Of a DNA stretch of 59,078 nt, positions 25,293 through 34,352 are shown in pieces. Position numbers and translations under genes: made by a program. The notes under the pieces were generated by a model that was not told the origin of the DNA, did no database searches, and saw only the letters and a program-made list of their open reading frames with translations. Each line of letters opens with the position of its first letter. Position 1 is the stretch's first letter. The DNA lies in the NCBI GenBank assembly GCA_005776395.1, contig SXPJ01000039.1:1-59078 (forward strand), in the 5' to 3' direction. Source of the DNA: Bdellovibrionales bacterium (GTDB taxonomy: Bacteria; Bdellovibrionota; FAC87; UBA2466).

Positions 25293-26219
25293 ATGAAAAC
25301 TCTCATGCGAATTCTTGGAGCAACCATGGCAGTGTGCATTACTGCCATGGTTGCCATTTTCACCCTTTTAATTATTAGACATTCTATTTTTGATACTAGT
25401 AAATCCCCGATGTCCCCTCATGTAGCTGTTCTTGATCTTTATGGAGTCATTTATTCAAGCTCCACATTTATCAAAGAGACCGAACACCTAGAACAAACCA
25501 AACAGTGCAAAGCTGTAGTTATTAGAATTAATTCACCTGGTGGGGTTGTGGCCCCCTCTCAAGAGATTTATGAAGCGATAAGAAGTCTGGATAAAAAAAT
25601 TCCAGTTATTATCTCAATGGGTTCCTTATCTGCAAGCGGAGGGTATTACGCAGCCTTAGGAGGCCGTAAAATCTTTGCAAACCCGGGAACTCTAACAGCT
25701 AGTATCGGCGTTATTATGGAGCTAATGAATACAGAGCGCCTGCTTGAGTGGGCTAAAGTTGAACGCTTCGCTATTAAATCCGGAAAACTGAAAGATATTG
25801 GATCCCCTACACGTAAAATGCTCCCAGAAGAAAAAGCATTTCTGCAAAGCCTATTAAACGATGTTCACAATCAATTTAGAGCTACGGTCAAAGAACGGCG
25901 AAAACTCACAGATGAAGAGCTAGAACAAACTGCGGACGGAAGAGTAATGACAGGATCTCAAGCTAAACAGGCTAAGCTAGTGGATGTTTTAGGGGGATAT
26001 CAGGACGCAGTTAAAGAGGCAAAAAAAATGGCGGGTTTACCAGACTCTGCACCCGTTATAGTAAAAGAGCCCTCACAAGGACTGTTGAAAAACTTACTAT
26101 TGGGTGATCCCGAAGAGGAAAGTCGCTGGGACCATCTCTTTAATTCAATTAAAAATGGACTGTCCACCCTTTTTAGTTCCGCTCAATGGCGAATTCTCTA
26201 TCTAAGTCCTATTCAATAA
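25293..26219 (+). CDS. sppA: Signal peptide peptidase SppA, S49 family
   Basis: Inner-membrane serine protease that degrades cleaved signal peptides. The 308-residue short form has one N-terminal helix (about 8-29). The nucleophile Ser is in GSLSASGGYYAA and the catalytic Lys in SGKLKDIGSP. The gene follows rpsA by five bases and presumably shares its transcript. A perfect 14-bp inverted repeat (25320-25354) lies over codons 10 to 21, inside the helix-coding region. Confidence 0.93.
   Translation: MKTLMRILGATMAVCITAMVAIFTLLIIRHSIFDTSKSPMSPHVAVLDLYGVIYSSSTFIKETEHLEQTKQCKAVVIRINSPGGVVAPSQEIYEAIRSLDKKIPVIISMGSLSASGGYYAALGGRKIFANPGTLTASIGVIMELMNTERLLEWAKVERFAIKSGKLKDIGSPTRKMLPEEKAFLQSLLNDVHNQFRATVKERRKLTDEELEQTADGRVMTGSQAKQAKLVDVLGGYQDAVKEAKKMAGLPDSAPVIVKEPSQGLLKNLLLGDPEEESRWDHLFNSIKNGLSTLFSSAQWRILYLSPIQ
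25320..25354 (+). repeat. Perfect 14-bp inverted repeat inside sppA, just after rpsA
   Basis: GCAACCATGGCAGT (25320-25333) and ACTGCCATGGTTGC (25341-25354) are exact reverse complements with a 7-base loop. The stem starts 33 bases after the rpsA stop, with CATTTTCACCC after it. It could be a processing or attenuation hairpin that lowers sppA expression relative to rpsA, or a chance outcome of Ala/Met/Val codons. Confidence 0.7.
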
Positions 26220-26220
26220 C

Positions 26221-27138
26221 CTATTTTTTAAGTTCATCTAGTTTAAACACTTCGGCAGCATTTTTATAAAAGACATTCTCCCAATGTTCTTTAGGAATGG
26301 CTCTCATTACAACCTCCACATAGGGTTTCACGTCCATTAGAGGCCAATCAGAACCGAACATCATTTTCTTCGGGTTTTCTACATATAACCAAAACCACTT
26401 AATCGGTTTAATTACCAACTCCTCAACCGCCTCTGGATTAGCTTTAGACAGATCCCCTAACATTAAAGCGGAGATATCCACATAAACATTATCGTTTTTG
26501 TAAACCACCTCTGCCGCAGATTGAATCCAAGGGTTGCCCATGTGAGCAATAACAAAATTAACTTTAGGAAACTTAAGAGCTACCTCATCAATTTGAAGGG
26601 GTTCGGCATATTTCACTTTAGCTTTTTTATCATAGGTATCCCCCGTGTGAAGGACTACGGGAACAGCATATTTTTCTGCCAGTTGATAAAATTTTAAATA
26701 AAAAGGGTCTGCGGCATATCTAGGAATATAGCCCAAATAGACCTTCATACATTGATAGTCCCCATTCTTTAAGCCAAGTTCGATTCGCTTGAGATCTTCT
26801 CCTGGGACCACAGCAGCACAGACCGCCGTTCTTAATTTAGCCCGATTACGGTCCAGCTTAATTTTTTTAGACTTTTCTAGATCTTTGGGTAGATGGATTA
26901 CAGCCGCAACCACATTAGCCTCCTGAAACATTTTATCCATCTCAAGCGTGGGCTGTATCTCGTTTTTTTTTCCATCTAAAGAAAAATGGCTGTGAGCATC
27001 AATAATTTTAGATGGGTAAAGGCCCTCAATTTTTTGAACCTTAGCTGTTTTCTGCCCCTCATGATTAGAAGGTAGATGTCCGCAAGATAGGACTAAAGCA
27101 ATAACAGCAATAAATCTTAACTCTTTTAAAATTCGCAC
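26221..27138 (-). CDS. Amidohydrolase-family lipoprotein
   Basis: TIM-barrel metal-dependent hydrolase (Amidohydro_2 type, 305 residues). A lipobox-like signal (IALVLSCG, modified Cys at about 19) suggests anchoring in an envelope membrane. DAHSHF at about 47-52, VVLHTGDTY, NFVIAHMGNPW and MFGSDWPLMD give the His/His/His/Asp metal set and the catalytic Asp. The substrate is unknown; relatives act on hydroxybenzoate-like or lactone compounds. It is convergent with sppA, one base apart. Confidence 0.8.
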   Translation of the reverse strand: MRILKELRFIAVIALVLSCGHLPSNHEGQKTAKVQKIEGLYPSKIIDAHSHFSLDGKKNEIQPTLEMDKMFQEANVVAAVIHLPKDLEKSKKIKLDRNRAKLRTAVCAAVVPGEDLKRIELGLKNGDYQCMKVYLGYIPRYAADPFYLKFYQLAEKYAVPVVLHTGDTYDKKAKVKYAEPLQIDEVALKFPKVNFVIAHMGNPWIQSAAEVVYKNDNVYVDISALMLGDLSKANPEAVEELVIKPIKWFWLYVENPKKMMFGSDWPLMDVKPYVEVVMRAIPKEHWENVFYKNAAEVFKLDELKK

Positions 27139-27207
27139 GTGTTTTCCACAATAAAATTTCCAATTATGAAAAACATACCTTAGAAATAGTTATTGGGAAA
27201 ATAAACT

Positions 27208-27223
27208 CTTAGAGAAATCTAAG
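27208..27223 (-). terminator. Small GAAA-loop hairpin after a membrane gene
   Basis: CTTAGA and TCTAAG close a GAAA loop on the plus strand, immediately past the stop of the minus-strand membrane gene. On the minus strand an AGTTTATTTT tail follows. The stem is short, so this is only a weak terminator call. Confidence 0.35.
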
Positions 27224-27230
27224 TTTTACT

Positions 27231-27665
27231 TTAAAGAGACAAATGAACTTTTTCCCAACCCACCATATGGCCGATCAATAAGGAACTTGTCCCCACAAGC
27301 ATCGCTTGGGTGCTATGAACTAATAAACCCTGTATAAAAAATGCCAGCCCAGCTAATTGAAAAAAAATATTAACGGGCCGTAAATGAAGAAGTGCAATTT
27401 TCCCCAAGATTGTCTCAGCTATTTTCGCATAATCAGCATCTGAGACACTAATAAAGCTTACTGCACTTCCAAGTACAAAGAGAGTAAGTGCAACCCCCCA
27501 CTGCCCTTGCCACAAATAGTAAACTTCCCAAGGCAAAACAGCCATATCAAAAAATATCCTTCTAGGATGAGCTCTAAGCAAAGCAAAGCGTTGCAAAAAA
27601 CCATATCTGATTACAGAAGGGTTTTCCAAAACAGGATTAATTTCACGACTAGCTAAAGCAGCCAT
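27231..27665 (-). CDS. Unknown membrane protein
   Basis: This 144-residue protein starts at an ATG preceded by GGGAG at five bases; two upstream codons in the longer frame are less likely. It has about four hydrophobic helices in the last 95 residues and a cytoplasmic-looking N-terminus with several Arg (RAHPRRIFFD). There is no recognised family. It is transcribed in the same direction as the amidohydrolase, 92 bases upstream of it. Confidence 0.6.
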   Translation of the reverse strand: MAALASREINPVLENPSVIRYGFLQRFALLRAHPRRIFFDMAVLPWEVYYLWQGQWGVALTLFVLGSAVSFISVSDADYAKIAETILGKIALLHLRPVNIFFQLAGLAFFIQGLLVHSTQAMLVGTSSLLIGHMVGWEKVHLSL

Positions 27666-27722
27666 ACACACTCCCTAAAAAAGGTTCCTTTTTTCTAGAA
27701 ATGCATCTTAAATGCCAAAACT

Positions 27723-28763
27723 TTATTCGGGCTGGCTTGACTCGGACGGAGCCGTTATATCCACTGGAGCCGAATTAATCGGATCGAAGATCTTAGTTTT
27801 TTTTTCCTGTTCAGGCTCTTTCAGAATGTCGATCCCCTTGATAATCTGCTTAGATAAATCCATCTCTTCAGAAACAGAACTCTTCTCTAGAATTGGGCTA
27901 ATAGGCTTAATCTCTGGATCTTTTAGTACATCCATAAAAATTCCAGAATCAGACTCTTCACTGGGCTCAACATCCCCATCATTATATGAAGGCAACTCCC
28001 CTGCAACTCCCCATAACCTTTCTTTTAAAGCCGATTGATATTCATCTGCATCGATAAACCCCATCTTTTGCATCACTCGCAAAATTTTCCCCACCCGCCC
28101 TCGAGCAAAAGGGGTTAATGACCTCTTAGTAAAATAGCTATGGAACTTAATAGGAGAAGGTAACAGCATGGCTAAAAAAGCAGCCTGTTTGGCAGATATT
28201 TCAGAAGGAGAAATTCCAAAATAATGGTGTGAGGCCATTTCAATTCCATAAATACTGGGTCCCCACTCCGCCATATTTAAATAAAAAGTAAGTATCTCTG
28301 TCTTAGACAGTACCTTTTCAATTTCTCTCGCCCAGATTAGTTCTTTAAATTTCCTCCATAACGATTTTTGCCTACTTAGATAAACATTTTTTATGACCTG
28401 TTGAGTAAGGGTACTCGCCCCTCTTGCCCATCTTTTTTCTTCCCAGTCTTTCTTTATAGATTCTTGAAGCTCGTGATAATCGATGCCCTGATGGCTAAAA
28501 AAACTCGTATCTTCCGAAGCTATGACTGCCATAAACATAGGGTTTGAAATCTGTTTTGCCCCTATCCAACCCGAAGTCTTAGGCCCCATTTCTCTGTCTA
28601 CCCAAGATTTGTCGGCAAGCTTAATAGGAACGACCACTTTCGTTCGCATTTCAGAAAATTTGGGAACTCGTATAAATGCATCCAAAATCAGAGCAAACCC
28701 CGCTCCAAACAGTAGGGTCACGGCTAAAAAGATGCTAAGTAACACTTTGTTATTCTTGTCCAT
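27723..28763 (-). CDS. mtgA: Monofunctional peptidoglycan glycosyltransferase, GT51
   Basis: Polymerises lipid II into glycan strands at the inner membrane. The 346 residues have one N-terminal helix (about 8-30), then a GT51 domain. Catalytic Glu84 is in IASEDTSFFSHQGID, followed by RGASTLTQQ (114-122) and the AREIEK...EILTFYLNMAEWG segment around 145-167. No transpeptidase domain follows; instead a Pro/Glu/Ser-rich tail of about 95 residues ends the protein. The gene is divergent from uvrA with 49 bases between. Confidence 0.88.
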   Translation of the reverse strand: MDKNNKVLLSIFLAVTLLFGAGFALILDAFIRVPKFSEMRTKVVVPIKLADKSWVDREMGPKTSGWIGAKQISNPMFMAVIASEDTSFFSHQGIDYHELQESIKKDWEEKRWARGASTLTQQVIKNVYLSRQKSLWRKFKELIWAREIEKVLSKTEILTFYLNMAEWGPSIYGIEMASHHYFGISPSEISAKQAAFLAMLLPSPIKFHSYFTKRSLTPFARGRVGKILRVMQKMGFIDADEYQSALKERLWGVAGELPSYNDGDVEPSEESDSGIFMDVLKDPEIKPISPILEKSSVSEEMDLSKQIIKGIDILKEPEQEKKTKIFDPINSAPVDITAPSESSQPE

Positions 28764-28812
28764 TGCTGGAAACTAACCTTGGTAGTACCTTTAGTCTTTA
28801 ATAATGTAGCCG

Positions 28813-31617
28813 ATGAATCAAGAAAAAGACATAGATTCTCCACCCGATCTCATTCTAAGAGGGGTTCGTCAAAATAACCTCAAGGATATTGATCTGGATA
28901 TACCTCTTGGAAAACGTATTATAATCACCGGCCCAAGCGGCTCCGGAAAATCATCCCTTGCCTTTGAAACTATCTATGCTGAAGGGCAGCGGCGATACAT
29001 GCAATCTTTATCCACTTATGCCCGTCAGTTTCTGGAAAGATTCAAAGCTCCTCTAGTAGATAAGCTCCAAAACATACCTCCTTCGATAGCTTTGGAACAG
29101 ATCAATCCAGTCCGTAACTCCAGAGCTACGGTCGGAACCACTACGGAAATTAATGATTACTTAAGACTCCTTTTCGAAAAAATAGGGAAAGAATATTGCT
29201 GTAAATGCAACATCCCAAAAGAACAAAAAACTCCGCAGGATATTTATGACCTAGTTAAGCAAAAATATTCAGGACGAACGCTTCTTATCTGCGCTCACAC
29301 AAAACCTAAGGAATCTTCTCAAGACTTTTTATCTGAACTCCTAAGATCCGGTTTTACTAGGGTTGTAGTGCAATCTGAAGCCGTTCTAGTTGAAGAGTTA
29401 TTAAAAAAGAAAAAACTTCCTAAATCTTTTGTTATTGTCGTAGATCGCCTAAAGATCCAAGAGACTCAGGATAAGGATGAACAAAAAAGATTCTCAGAGG
29501 CCATACAAAATGCAATGGGAATGGGGGACAATGAAGCTAATCTTTATTTAGAGGACAATAAAACCTATAAAATAGTCGACAATTTTACAAAATGGGCCCG
29601 CTGTCCAGAATGCCATGAAACCGCAAGCCCAAAATCAGCTATCTCTTTTTCTTTTAATAGTCCTCTAGGTGCCTGTGAAAATTGCAAAGGCTTTGGCAAC
29701 AAGCTTGAGATAGATGAAGAGTTAGTAGTGCCAAATCCTTCCCTCTCGATTTTTAAGGGCGCTATCGACCCTTTTACAAAACCCTCTTTACGAAACTGGC
29801 AGAAGAAACTAATCGACTTCTGCCAGACTCACCGAATTGATGAAACCCTTCCCTATAAAGATCTCCCCAAAAAACATCGAGAACTGATCTTTAACGGTGA
29901 TAAAAAATTTCGAGGGGTTAAGGGGGTCTTCAAAACCCTTGAAGCAGAAAAATATAAAATGCGGATTAGAGTCTTTTTAAGCCGCTACACATCCCCTTTT
30001 ACTTGCAATACCTGCAAAGGACAGCGCCTTAATAATGACTCATTAAGAGTTAAAATTTCAGAACAGAGTATTGCGCAAGTGTCTTCGATGACGCTCTCCC
30101 AGTTGAAACAATTTTTCACCGATTTAAAACTTACTTCTAGAGAGAAACAAATCTCTATTGACCTACTCTCCCAACTCCATCGCAGATTAGACACTTTAGA
30201 AACCGTGGGCTTGGGTTATTTAACCCTAGCACGATTAACTCGATCACTCTCAGGGGGTGAATATCAACGAATTCTATTGGGAACCCAGTTAAGCCAAGGA
30301 CTTACCGATACCCTCTACGTTTTAGATGAGCCCTCAATAGGACTTCACCCCAAAGACACTCAACAGTTATTAAAAGTTCTTAACAAACTCCATGAACTTG
30401 GAAATTCATTATTTGTAGTAGAACACGACCCAGAGGTTATCGAATGGGGAGAGTATATCGTAGACATGGGGCCAGGATCTGGGACACGAGGCGGAGAGGT
30501 GATTTTTGCCGGTTCCCGAGATCTTTTTATGAAAGCCGACTCTACCACTTCAAGAGCGGTAAGAGATTGGCGAAATGAATGCCGCCATTCTTTGATGAGA
30601 CCTCTTAGCGAACCTAAAGGTGATCTTATTGAATTGAGAGGGGCTAAAAGCAACAACTTACAAAACATTGACGTTGATATCCCTCTAAAATGCTTAGTCG
30701 CGGTCACCGGTGTCTCAGGCTCAGGAAAAAGCACACTAATTGTGGATACACTTTTTCAGGCGCTCTCAAAAATTTTTAACGGCACCAGCGATAAGATTGG
30801 CAAGTTTTCCTCTATTAGTGGCTTTGAAAATTTAACCTCAATTGAACTGGTGGATCAGAGTCCCATTGGAAAATCTTCCCGCTCTAACCCGATTACCTTC
30901 ATCAAGGGCTACGATGAAATTCGAGCCCTATTTGCTCAAACTCCAGAGGCGGTACGTCAAGGCTTCTCTCCTGGCTATTTTTCTTTCAATGTAGCTGGGG
31001 GAAGATGTGAAACTTGCGAGGGTGAAGGGCGAGTTAAAATTGACATGGTTTTCATGGAGGATGTTTGGGTCCCTTGCCAGGATTGCAAAGAAAAAAGATT
31101 TAAGCCCAAAATACTTAATGTTCGATATCGATGGAAAAATATCGATGAGGTTTTAAGAATGACTATCGATGAGGCCTATGAGTTTTTTAAGGGGATCCCT
31201 TCCCTTAAAACTAAACTTGCTCTGATGGTTGATGTCGGCTTAGGTTACTTACAACTAGGACAGCCTGGTTTTTCTCTCTCTGGAGGAGAGGCTCAACGAT
31301 TAAAAATTGCCCGCGAGCTGACTCAAAGTCTGAGTAAAAGATCTTCAACTTTATTTATTCTCGACGAGCCTACTACAGGCCTTCACTTCAATGAGATTAT
31401 ACGATTAATACACGTTTTAAGAAGACTCATATCTAATGGTCACTCAGTCATTGTAATTGAACACAACATTCAGCTGATTTGTGCTGCTGACTACATTATT
31501 GATTTAGGGCCTGACGGTGGTGAAGGTGGAGGAACAGTTGTGGCCAGTGGTACACCTCGAGCTATTGCACAAAAAAAACTTCTTCATACTAGTAAATACT
31601 TGTCGGAACTCTTGTAA
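28813..31617 (+). CDS. uvrA: Excinuclease ABC subunit A
   Basis: DNA-damage recognition ATPase of nucleotide excision repair. The 934 residues hold two ABC modules: GPSGSGKSS (40-48) and GVSGSGKST, with signatures LSGGEYQRI and LSGGEAQRLK. Two zinc modules are visible (CPECHET...CENCKG and CETCEGEGRV...CQDCKE). Motif order and length match canonical UvrA. An isolated gene, as is common. Confidence 0.97.
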   Translation: MNQEKDIDSPPDLILRGVRQNNLKDIDLDIPLGKRIIITGPSGSGKSSLAFETIYAEGQRRYMQSLSTYARQFLERFKAPLVDKLQNIPPSIALEQINPVRNSRATVGTTTEINDYLRLLFEKIGKEYCCKCNIPKEQKTPQDIYDLVKQKYSGRTLLICAHTKPKESSQDFLSELLRSGFTRVVVQSEAVLVEELLKKKKLPKSFVIVVDRLKIQETQDKDEQKRFSEAIQNAMGMGDNEANLYLEDNKTYKIVDNFTKWARCPECHETASPKSAISFSFNSPLGACENCKGFGNKLEIDEELVVPNPSLSIFKGAIDPFTKPSLRNWQKKLIDFCQTHRIDETLPYKDLPKKHRELIFNGDKKFRGVKGVFKTLEAEKYKMRIRVFLSRYTSPFTCNTCKGQRLNNDSLRVKISEQSIAQVSSMTLSQLKQFFTDLKLTSREKQISIDLLSQLHRRLDTLETVGLGYLTLARLTRSLSGGEYQRILLGTQLSQGLTDTLYVLDEPSIGLHPKDTQQLLKVLNKLHELGNSLFVVEHDPEVIEWGEYIVDMGPGSGTRGGEVIFAGSRDLFMKADSTTSRAVRDWRNECRHSLMRPLSEPKGDLIELRGAKSNNLQNIDVDIPLKCLVAVTGVSGSGKSTLIVDTLFQALSKIFNGTSDKIGKFSSISGFENLTSIELVDQSPIGKSSRSNPITFIKGYDEIRALFAQTPEAVRQGFSPGYFSFNVAGGRCETCEGEGRVKIDMVFMEDVWVPCQDCKEKRFKPKILNVRYRWKNIDEVLRMTIDEAYEFFKGIPSLKTKLALMVDVGLGYLQLGQPGFSLSGGEAQRLKIARELTQSLSKRSSTLFILDEPTTGLHFNEIIRLIHVLRRLISNGHSVIVIEHNIQLICAADYIIDLGPDGGEGGGTVVASGTPRAIAQKKLLHTSKYLSELL

Positions 31618-31962
31618 AAAAAACCACTACCTACTTCCTAGACAAAGTGTTTCTCTTTTTTTCAATGGCTAAATTGTGATCGGCCACATAATTGTCAAAG
31701 CTGATTTCATATCTTCCTGTTTTATAAATACAAAATCCAATTATGAAATTCTCTTCTCAATATTTCGCCTTAAAGTTGGCCAACCGAGTATTGACTCGTC
31801 GTGTCAGTATCGTTACAGTAGTAATTAGTTAGGCGTTACTTTTTAGTTCACTAAATAAGAAATTTAGACAGAGAGATTAAAGCAAAATACGAGCCATTTT
31901 TAAGTCGGTATTTCGCTCTAGCCTCTCATATTAACAAAATAAACCTTTTTGGGAGGTGCCTT
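31618..31962 (+). promoter_or_regulatory. 345-base upstream region of the sigma-54 activator gene
   Basis: This gap contains a candidate promoter TTGACT (31791-31796) and TACAGT (31814-31819), 17 bases apart. A perfect palindrome GTTGGCCAAC (31775-31784) lies six bases upstream of the -35 box and could be an operator. CGAGT and ACTCG pair around ATTG at 31785-31798. A looser inverted repeat AGCAAAATAC (31881-31890) and GTATTTCGCT (31908-31917) lies in the leader. No sigma-54 -24/-12 site was found. GGGAGG precedes the ATG. Confidence 0.4.
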
Positions 31963-33543
31963 ATGATTAACTGGGATGAATTCGAGCATATTCATGTGAT
32001 TCGAAAATTAAAAGAGGTGATTGCGAAGTGGTTTAGCATCGATGTTTATTTTGTTGATGATAGAGGCAATTTAAAGATTATTGAGAAAGGAAAAAAACGT
32101 GAACACTCAAATCATGTGATGAATATGATTCTCCAAAGAGATGAGGGTTACGATGCCCTTGCGGATTTTGTTAGAAATACCACCGCTGAATTAAGAAAAA
32201 CCCAAGAAAAAGGAACTCTCAAAGAGTTTTTACCTAACTTTATGGGTTCTGCATTCCCTATAGTTATTGATAATGAGTTTATGGGGGCAGTTATTTGCCT
32301 AGGCCACTTCCCTGAAGGGGTCGTTGATGGGCAAAAAAAAGAACTAGCTAAAGCTCTAGCACACTTCAACTTTCCTCATCAGGAGATTGATTTGGTGGTT
32401 TCAAAAGTCAGGTGTTTAGAGAAGGATGAACTCCCCTACTTCTCAGAGCTCTCCGATTTGGTTTCTCAAGAAATTAGCACTCTTCATAAAGAGATCAGCA
32501 TGAGAGATGACCGAATTCAGGAACTCAATAAAGAGCTTGGAGTACGTTATAAGTATGACAACATGATCGGTAAATCGAAACCGATGCAAGATGTATATGG
32601 TTTACTGGATAAAATTAAAAACAGCGAAAGCACCGTTCTAGTCCAAGGGGAAAACGGAACTGGTAAGGAGTTAATCGCAAAAGCCATCCACTACAATTCT
32701 CCTAGAAAAGATAACATATTCGTCACTCAAAACTGCTCTGCATTTAACGACAACTTACTAGACTCAGAGTTGTTCGGGCACGTGAAAGGTTCATTCACGG
32801 GTGCGGTAAGAGATAAGAAAGGGTTATTTGAAACTGCAGATAAAGGGACCTTCTTTCTCGATGAAATTGGAGATACCTCTCCAACGATGCAGGTAAAACT
32901 CCTTAGAGTTATTCAAGAGGGAACCTTCCTGCCCGTAGGTGCTACTGAGCCTCGCAAAGTCGATGTTCGAATTCTAGCAGCTACTAATCGAGACTTGAAA
33001 GAAATGGTTGAAAAAGGAACCTTCCGGGAAGACCTCTATTACAGGATCAACGTGATCAATATCACCGTACCTCCCCTAAGAGATCGCAAGGAGGATATCT
33101 TAATTCTCTGTGAACACTTCTTGGCTAGATCAGCAGCAGAAAAACAGATCAAGCCTAAGTTACTGACCAAGAGGGCTCTCGAAAAGATCTTCGATTACCC
33201 ATGGCCAGGAAACATCCGAGAACTAGAAAATGAAATGGAACGCGTTACCGTTTTAGCGGGAGGGGAAGGTAAAATTACAGTCGATATGCTCTCAGCTCGC
33301 ATTCGTGAATTCGGTGAACGCAATAAAGTTCAAGGGGTTCGTATTCAAGGAAAACTCCGTGATGCTCTTGAAGAGCTTGAAAGAGAAATGATCCGTGAAG
33401 GGTTAAAGCGAACCGGATGGAACAAATCTCGACTCGCTAAAGAGCTAGGAATTAGTCGCGCGGGGCTTATCAATAAAGTTGAAAAATACAACTTGGATAA
33501 GCGAAAACTTATCGCGGCTGGAAAACGCCCTGGAGAATTATAA
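31963..33543 (+). CDS. Sigma-54-dependent transcription activator
   Basis: Bacterial enhancer-binding protein, 526 residues. The N-terminal 160 residues look like a PocR- or GAF-like ligand sensor rather than a response receiver. The AAA+ domain has Walker A GENGTGKE (229-236), the sigma-54 contact loop GSFTGA (276-281, where GAFTGA is usual) and Walker B GTFFLDEIGD (295-304). The C-terminus is a Fis-type helix-turn-helix (GWNKSRLAKELGISRAG). There is no adjacent histidine kinase. A terminator follows 21 bases after the stop. Confidence 0.93.
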   Translation: MINWDEFEHIHVIRKLKEVIAKWFSIDVYFVDDRGNLKIIEKGKKREHSNHVMNMILQRDEGYDALADFVRNTTAELRKTQEKGTLKEFLPNFMGSAFPIVIDNEFMGAVICLGHFPEGVVDGQKKELAKALAHFNFPHQEIDLVVSKVRCLEKDELPYFSELSDLVSQEISTLHKEISMRDDRIQELNKELGVRYKYDNMIGKSKPMQDVYGLLDKIKNSESTVLVQGENGTGKELIAKAIHYNSPRKDNIFVTQNCSAFNDNLLDSELFGHVKGSFTGAVRDKKGLFETADKGTFFLDEIGDTSPTMQVKLLRVIQEGTFLPVGATEPRKVDVRILAATNRDLKEMVEKGTFREDLYYRINVINITVPPLRDRKEDILILCEHFLARSAAEKQIKPKLLTKRALEKIFDYPWPGNIRELENEMERVTVLAGGEGKITVDMLSARIREFGERNKVQGVRIQGKLRDALEELEREMIREGLKRTGWNKSRLAKELGISRAGLINKVEKYNLDKRKLIAAGKRPGEL

Positions 33544-33564
33544 TAATAAATAGAACAATCTCTA

Positions 33565-33599
33565 AACCCGACAGCAAAGAATTGTTGTCGGGTTTTTTA
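33565..33599 (+). terminator. Terminator after the sigma-54 activator
   Basis: AACCCGACA (33565-33573) pairs with TGTCGGGTT (33586-33594) and is followed by a TTTTTATTTTT run. Confidence 0.92.
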
Positions 33600-33669
33600 T
33601 TTTTAGTAATCGAACTGTCAAAATTATAGACACCTCTGATAAGGAGAAAGCCATTACTGAACCTGTTTT

Positions 33670-33698
33670 TTGACCCAATCTTCAGGTTTCGATATACT
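33670..33698 (+). promoter_or_regulatory. Sigma-70 promoter of the acidic Zn-ribbon gene
   Basis: TTGACC (33670-33675) and TATACT (33693-33698) are spaced exactly 17 bases, 37 bases before the ATG. TAGGAGG is well placed as the ribosome site. This is among the best promoter matches in the window. Confidence 0.65.
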
Positions 33699-33734
33699 TA
33701 AAGTAGATGTGTGCCTCTTCATTAGGAGGGTTTT

Positions 33735-34106
33735 ATGAAGAAAAAAAAGAAGCACCCTTCTGTCATGAGATCTCTTTCAGAGGATAAGTCTGCCCCAAGC
33801 ATGCATCTTAGACTCTGTCATAGATGTCTCTATTTAAATGAAGGATCTAAACATATTGAAAAGTGTTATAAGTGCGAGAGTCAATTTACTGTAACACCTG
33901 CCGTTGAAAACAATCTTGATCCTGCTGCTGACTCTTCCCCTGAAGAAGATCCTATCCAAGAGGCCTTAACCGACTTTGATTCCGAGAGAGTAAAAGGGGA
34001 AGAAGAAACACAGCCCAAAGTTCAAGAAGACAAACAAGATGATTCCGAAGAGGAAGGTCAAACACAACAAGGCTATCCTATTAGCGGTCTAAGTGTTCTG
34101 TGGTAA
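33735..34106 (+). CDS. Small acidic zinc-ribbon protein
   Basis: This 123-residue protein has a basic N-terminus (MKKKKKHPSVMR), one zinc-ribbon (CHRCLYL...CYKCES at about 28-49) and an Asp/Glu-rich tail of about 60 residues ending in ISGLSVLW. There is no known family by eye. It has its own promoter and terminator, so it is expressed alone. It may be a nucleic-acid- or protein-binding adapter. Confidence 0.7.
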   Translation: MKKKKKHPSVMRSLSEDKSAPSMHLRLCHRCLYLNEGSKHIEKCYKCESQFTVTPAVENNLDPAADSSPEEDPIQEALTDFDSERVKGEEETQPKVQEDKQDDSEEEGQTQQGYPISGLSVLW

Positions 34107-34140
34107 TTTTGTTATTCAGAGCCGTCAGACATAAAAATTC

Positions 34141-34174
34141 AAAAGCCCCTAGCATTTTAGCTAGAGGCTTTTTG
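34141..34174. terminator. Bidirectional terminator between the Zn-ribbon gene and the coiled-coil gene
   Basis: AAAAGCC plus CTAGC pair with GCTAG plus GGCTTTTT around ATTTTA, with a single mismatched base on each side. A- and T-runs on both ends mean it can stop both convergent genes. Confidence 0.85.
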
Positions 34175-34182
34175 ACTTCCCT

Positions 34183-34308
34183 TTAAAAGGCCTTAAGAGG
34201 AACTTTGGTCTTCACTACACTCAACTTTTCGCGGGAACTTCAGCTACCATGAAAACCCAACTCAACTACAACTTCTACTCTGCTTTGTAGTTCCTCTTAG
34301 CCCTTTAA
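34183..34308 (-). repeat. Long-range inverted repeat in the 3' gap of the coiled-coil gene
   Basis: TAAGAGGAACT (34194-34204) is the exact reverse complement of AGTTCCTCTTA (34289-34299), about 85 bases apart. Flanking CTTTAAAAGG and CCCTTTAAGC extend the match imperfectly to about 20 bp. A second small stem AGTCC/GGACT is at 34315-34329. It may be a 3' UTR structure. There is no gene inside. Confidence 0.4.
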
Positions 34309-34352
34309 GCTTCAGTCCTTGGGGGACTTTGCTTTAAGCTCTTTAAACTTCC

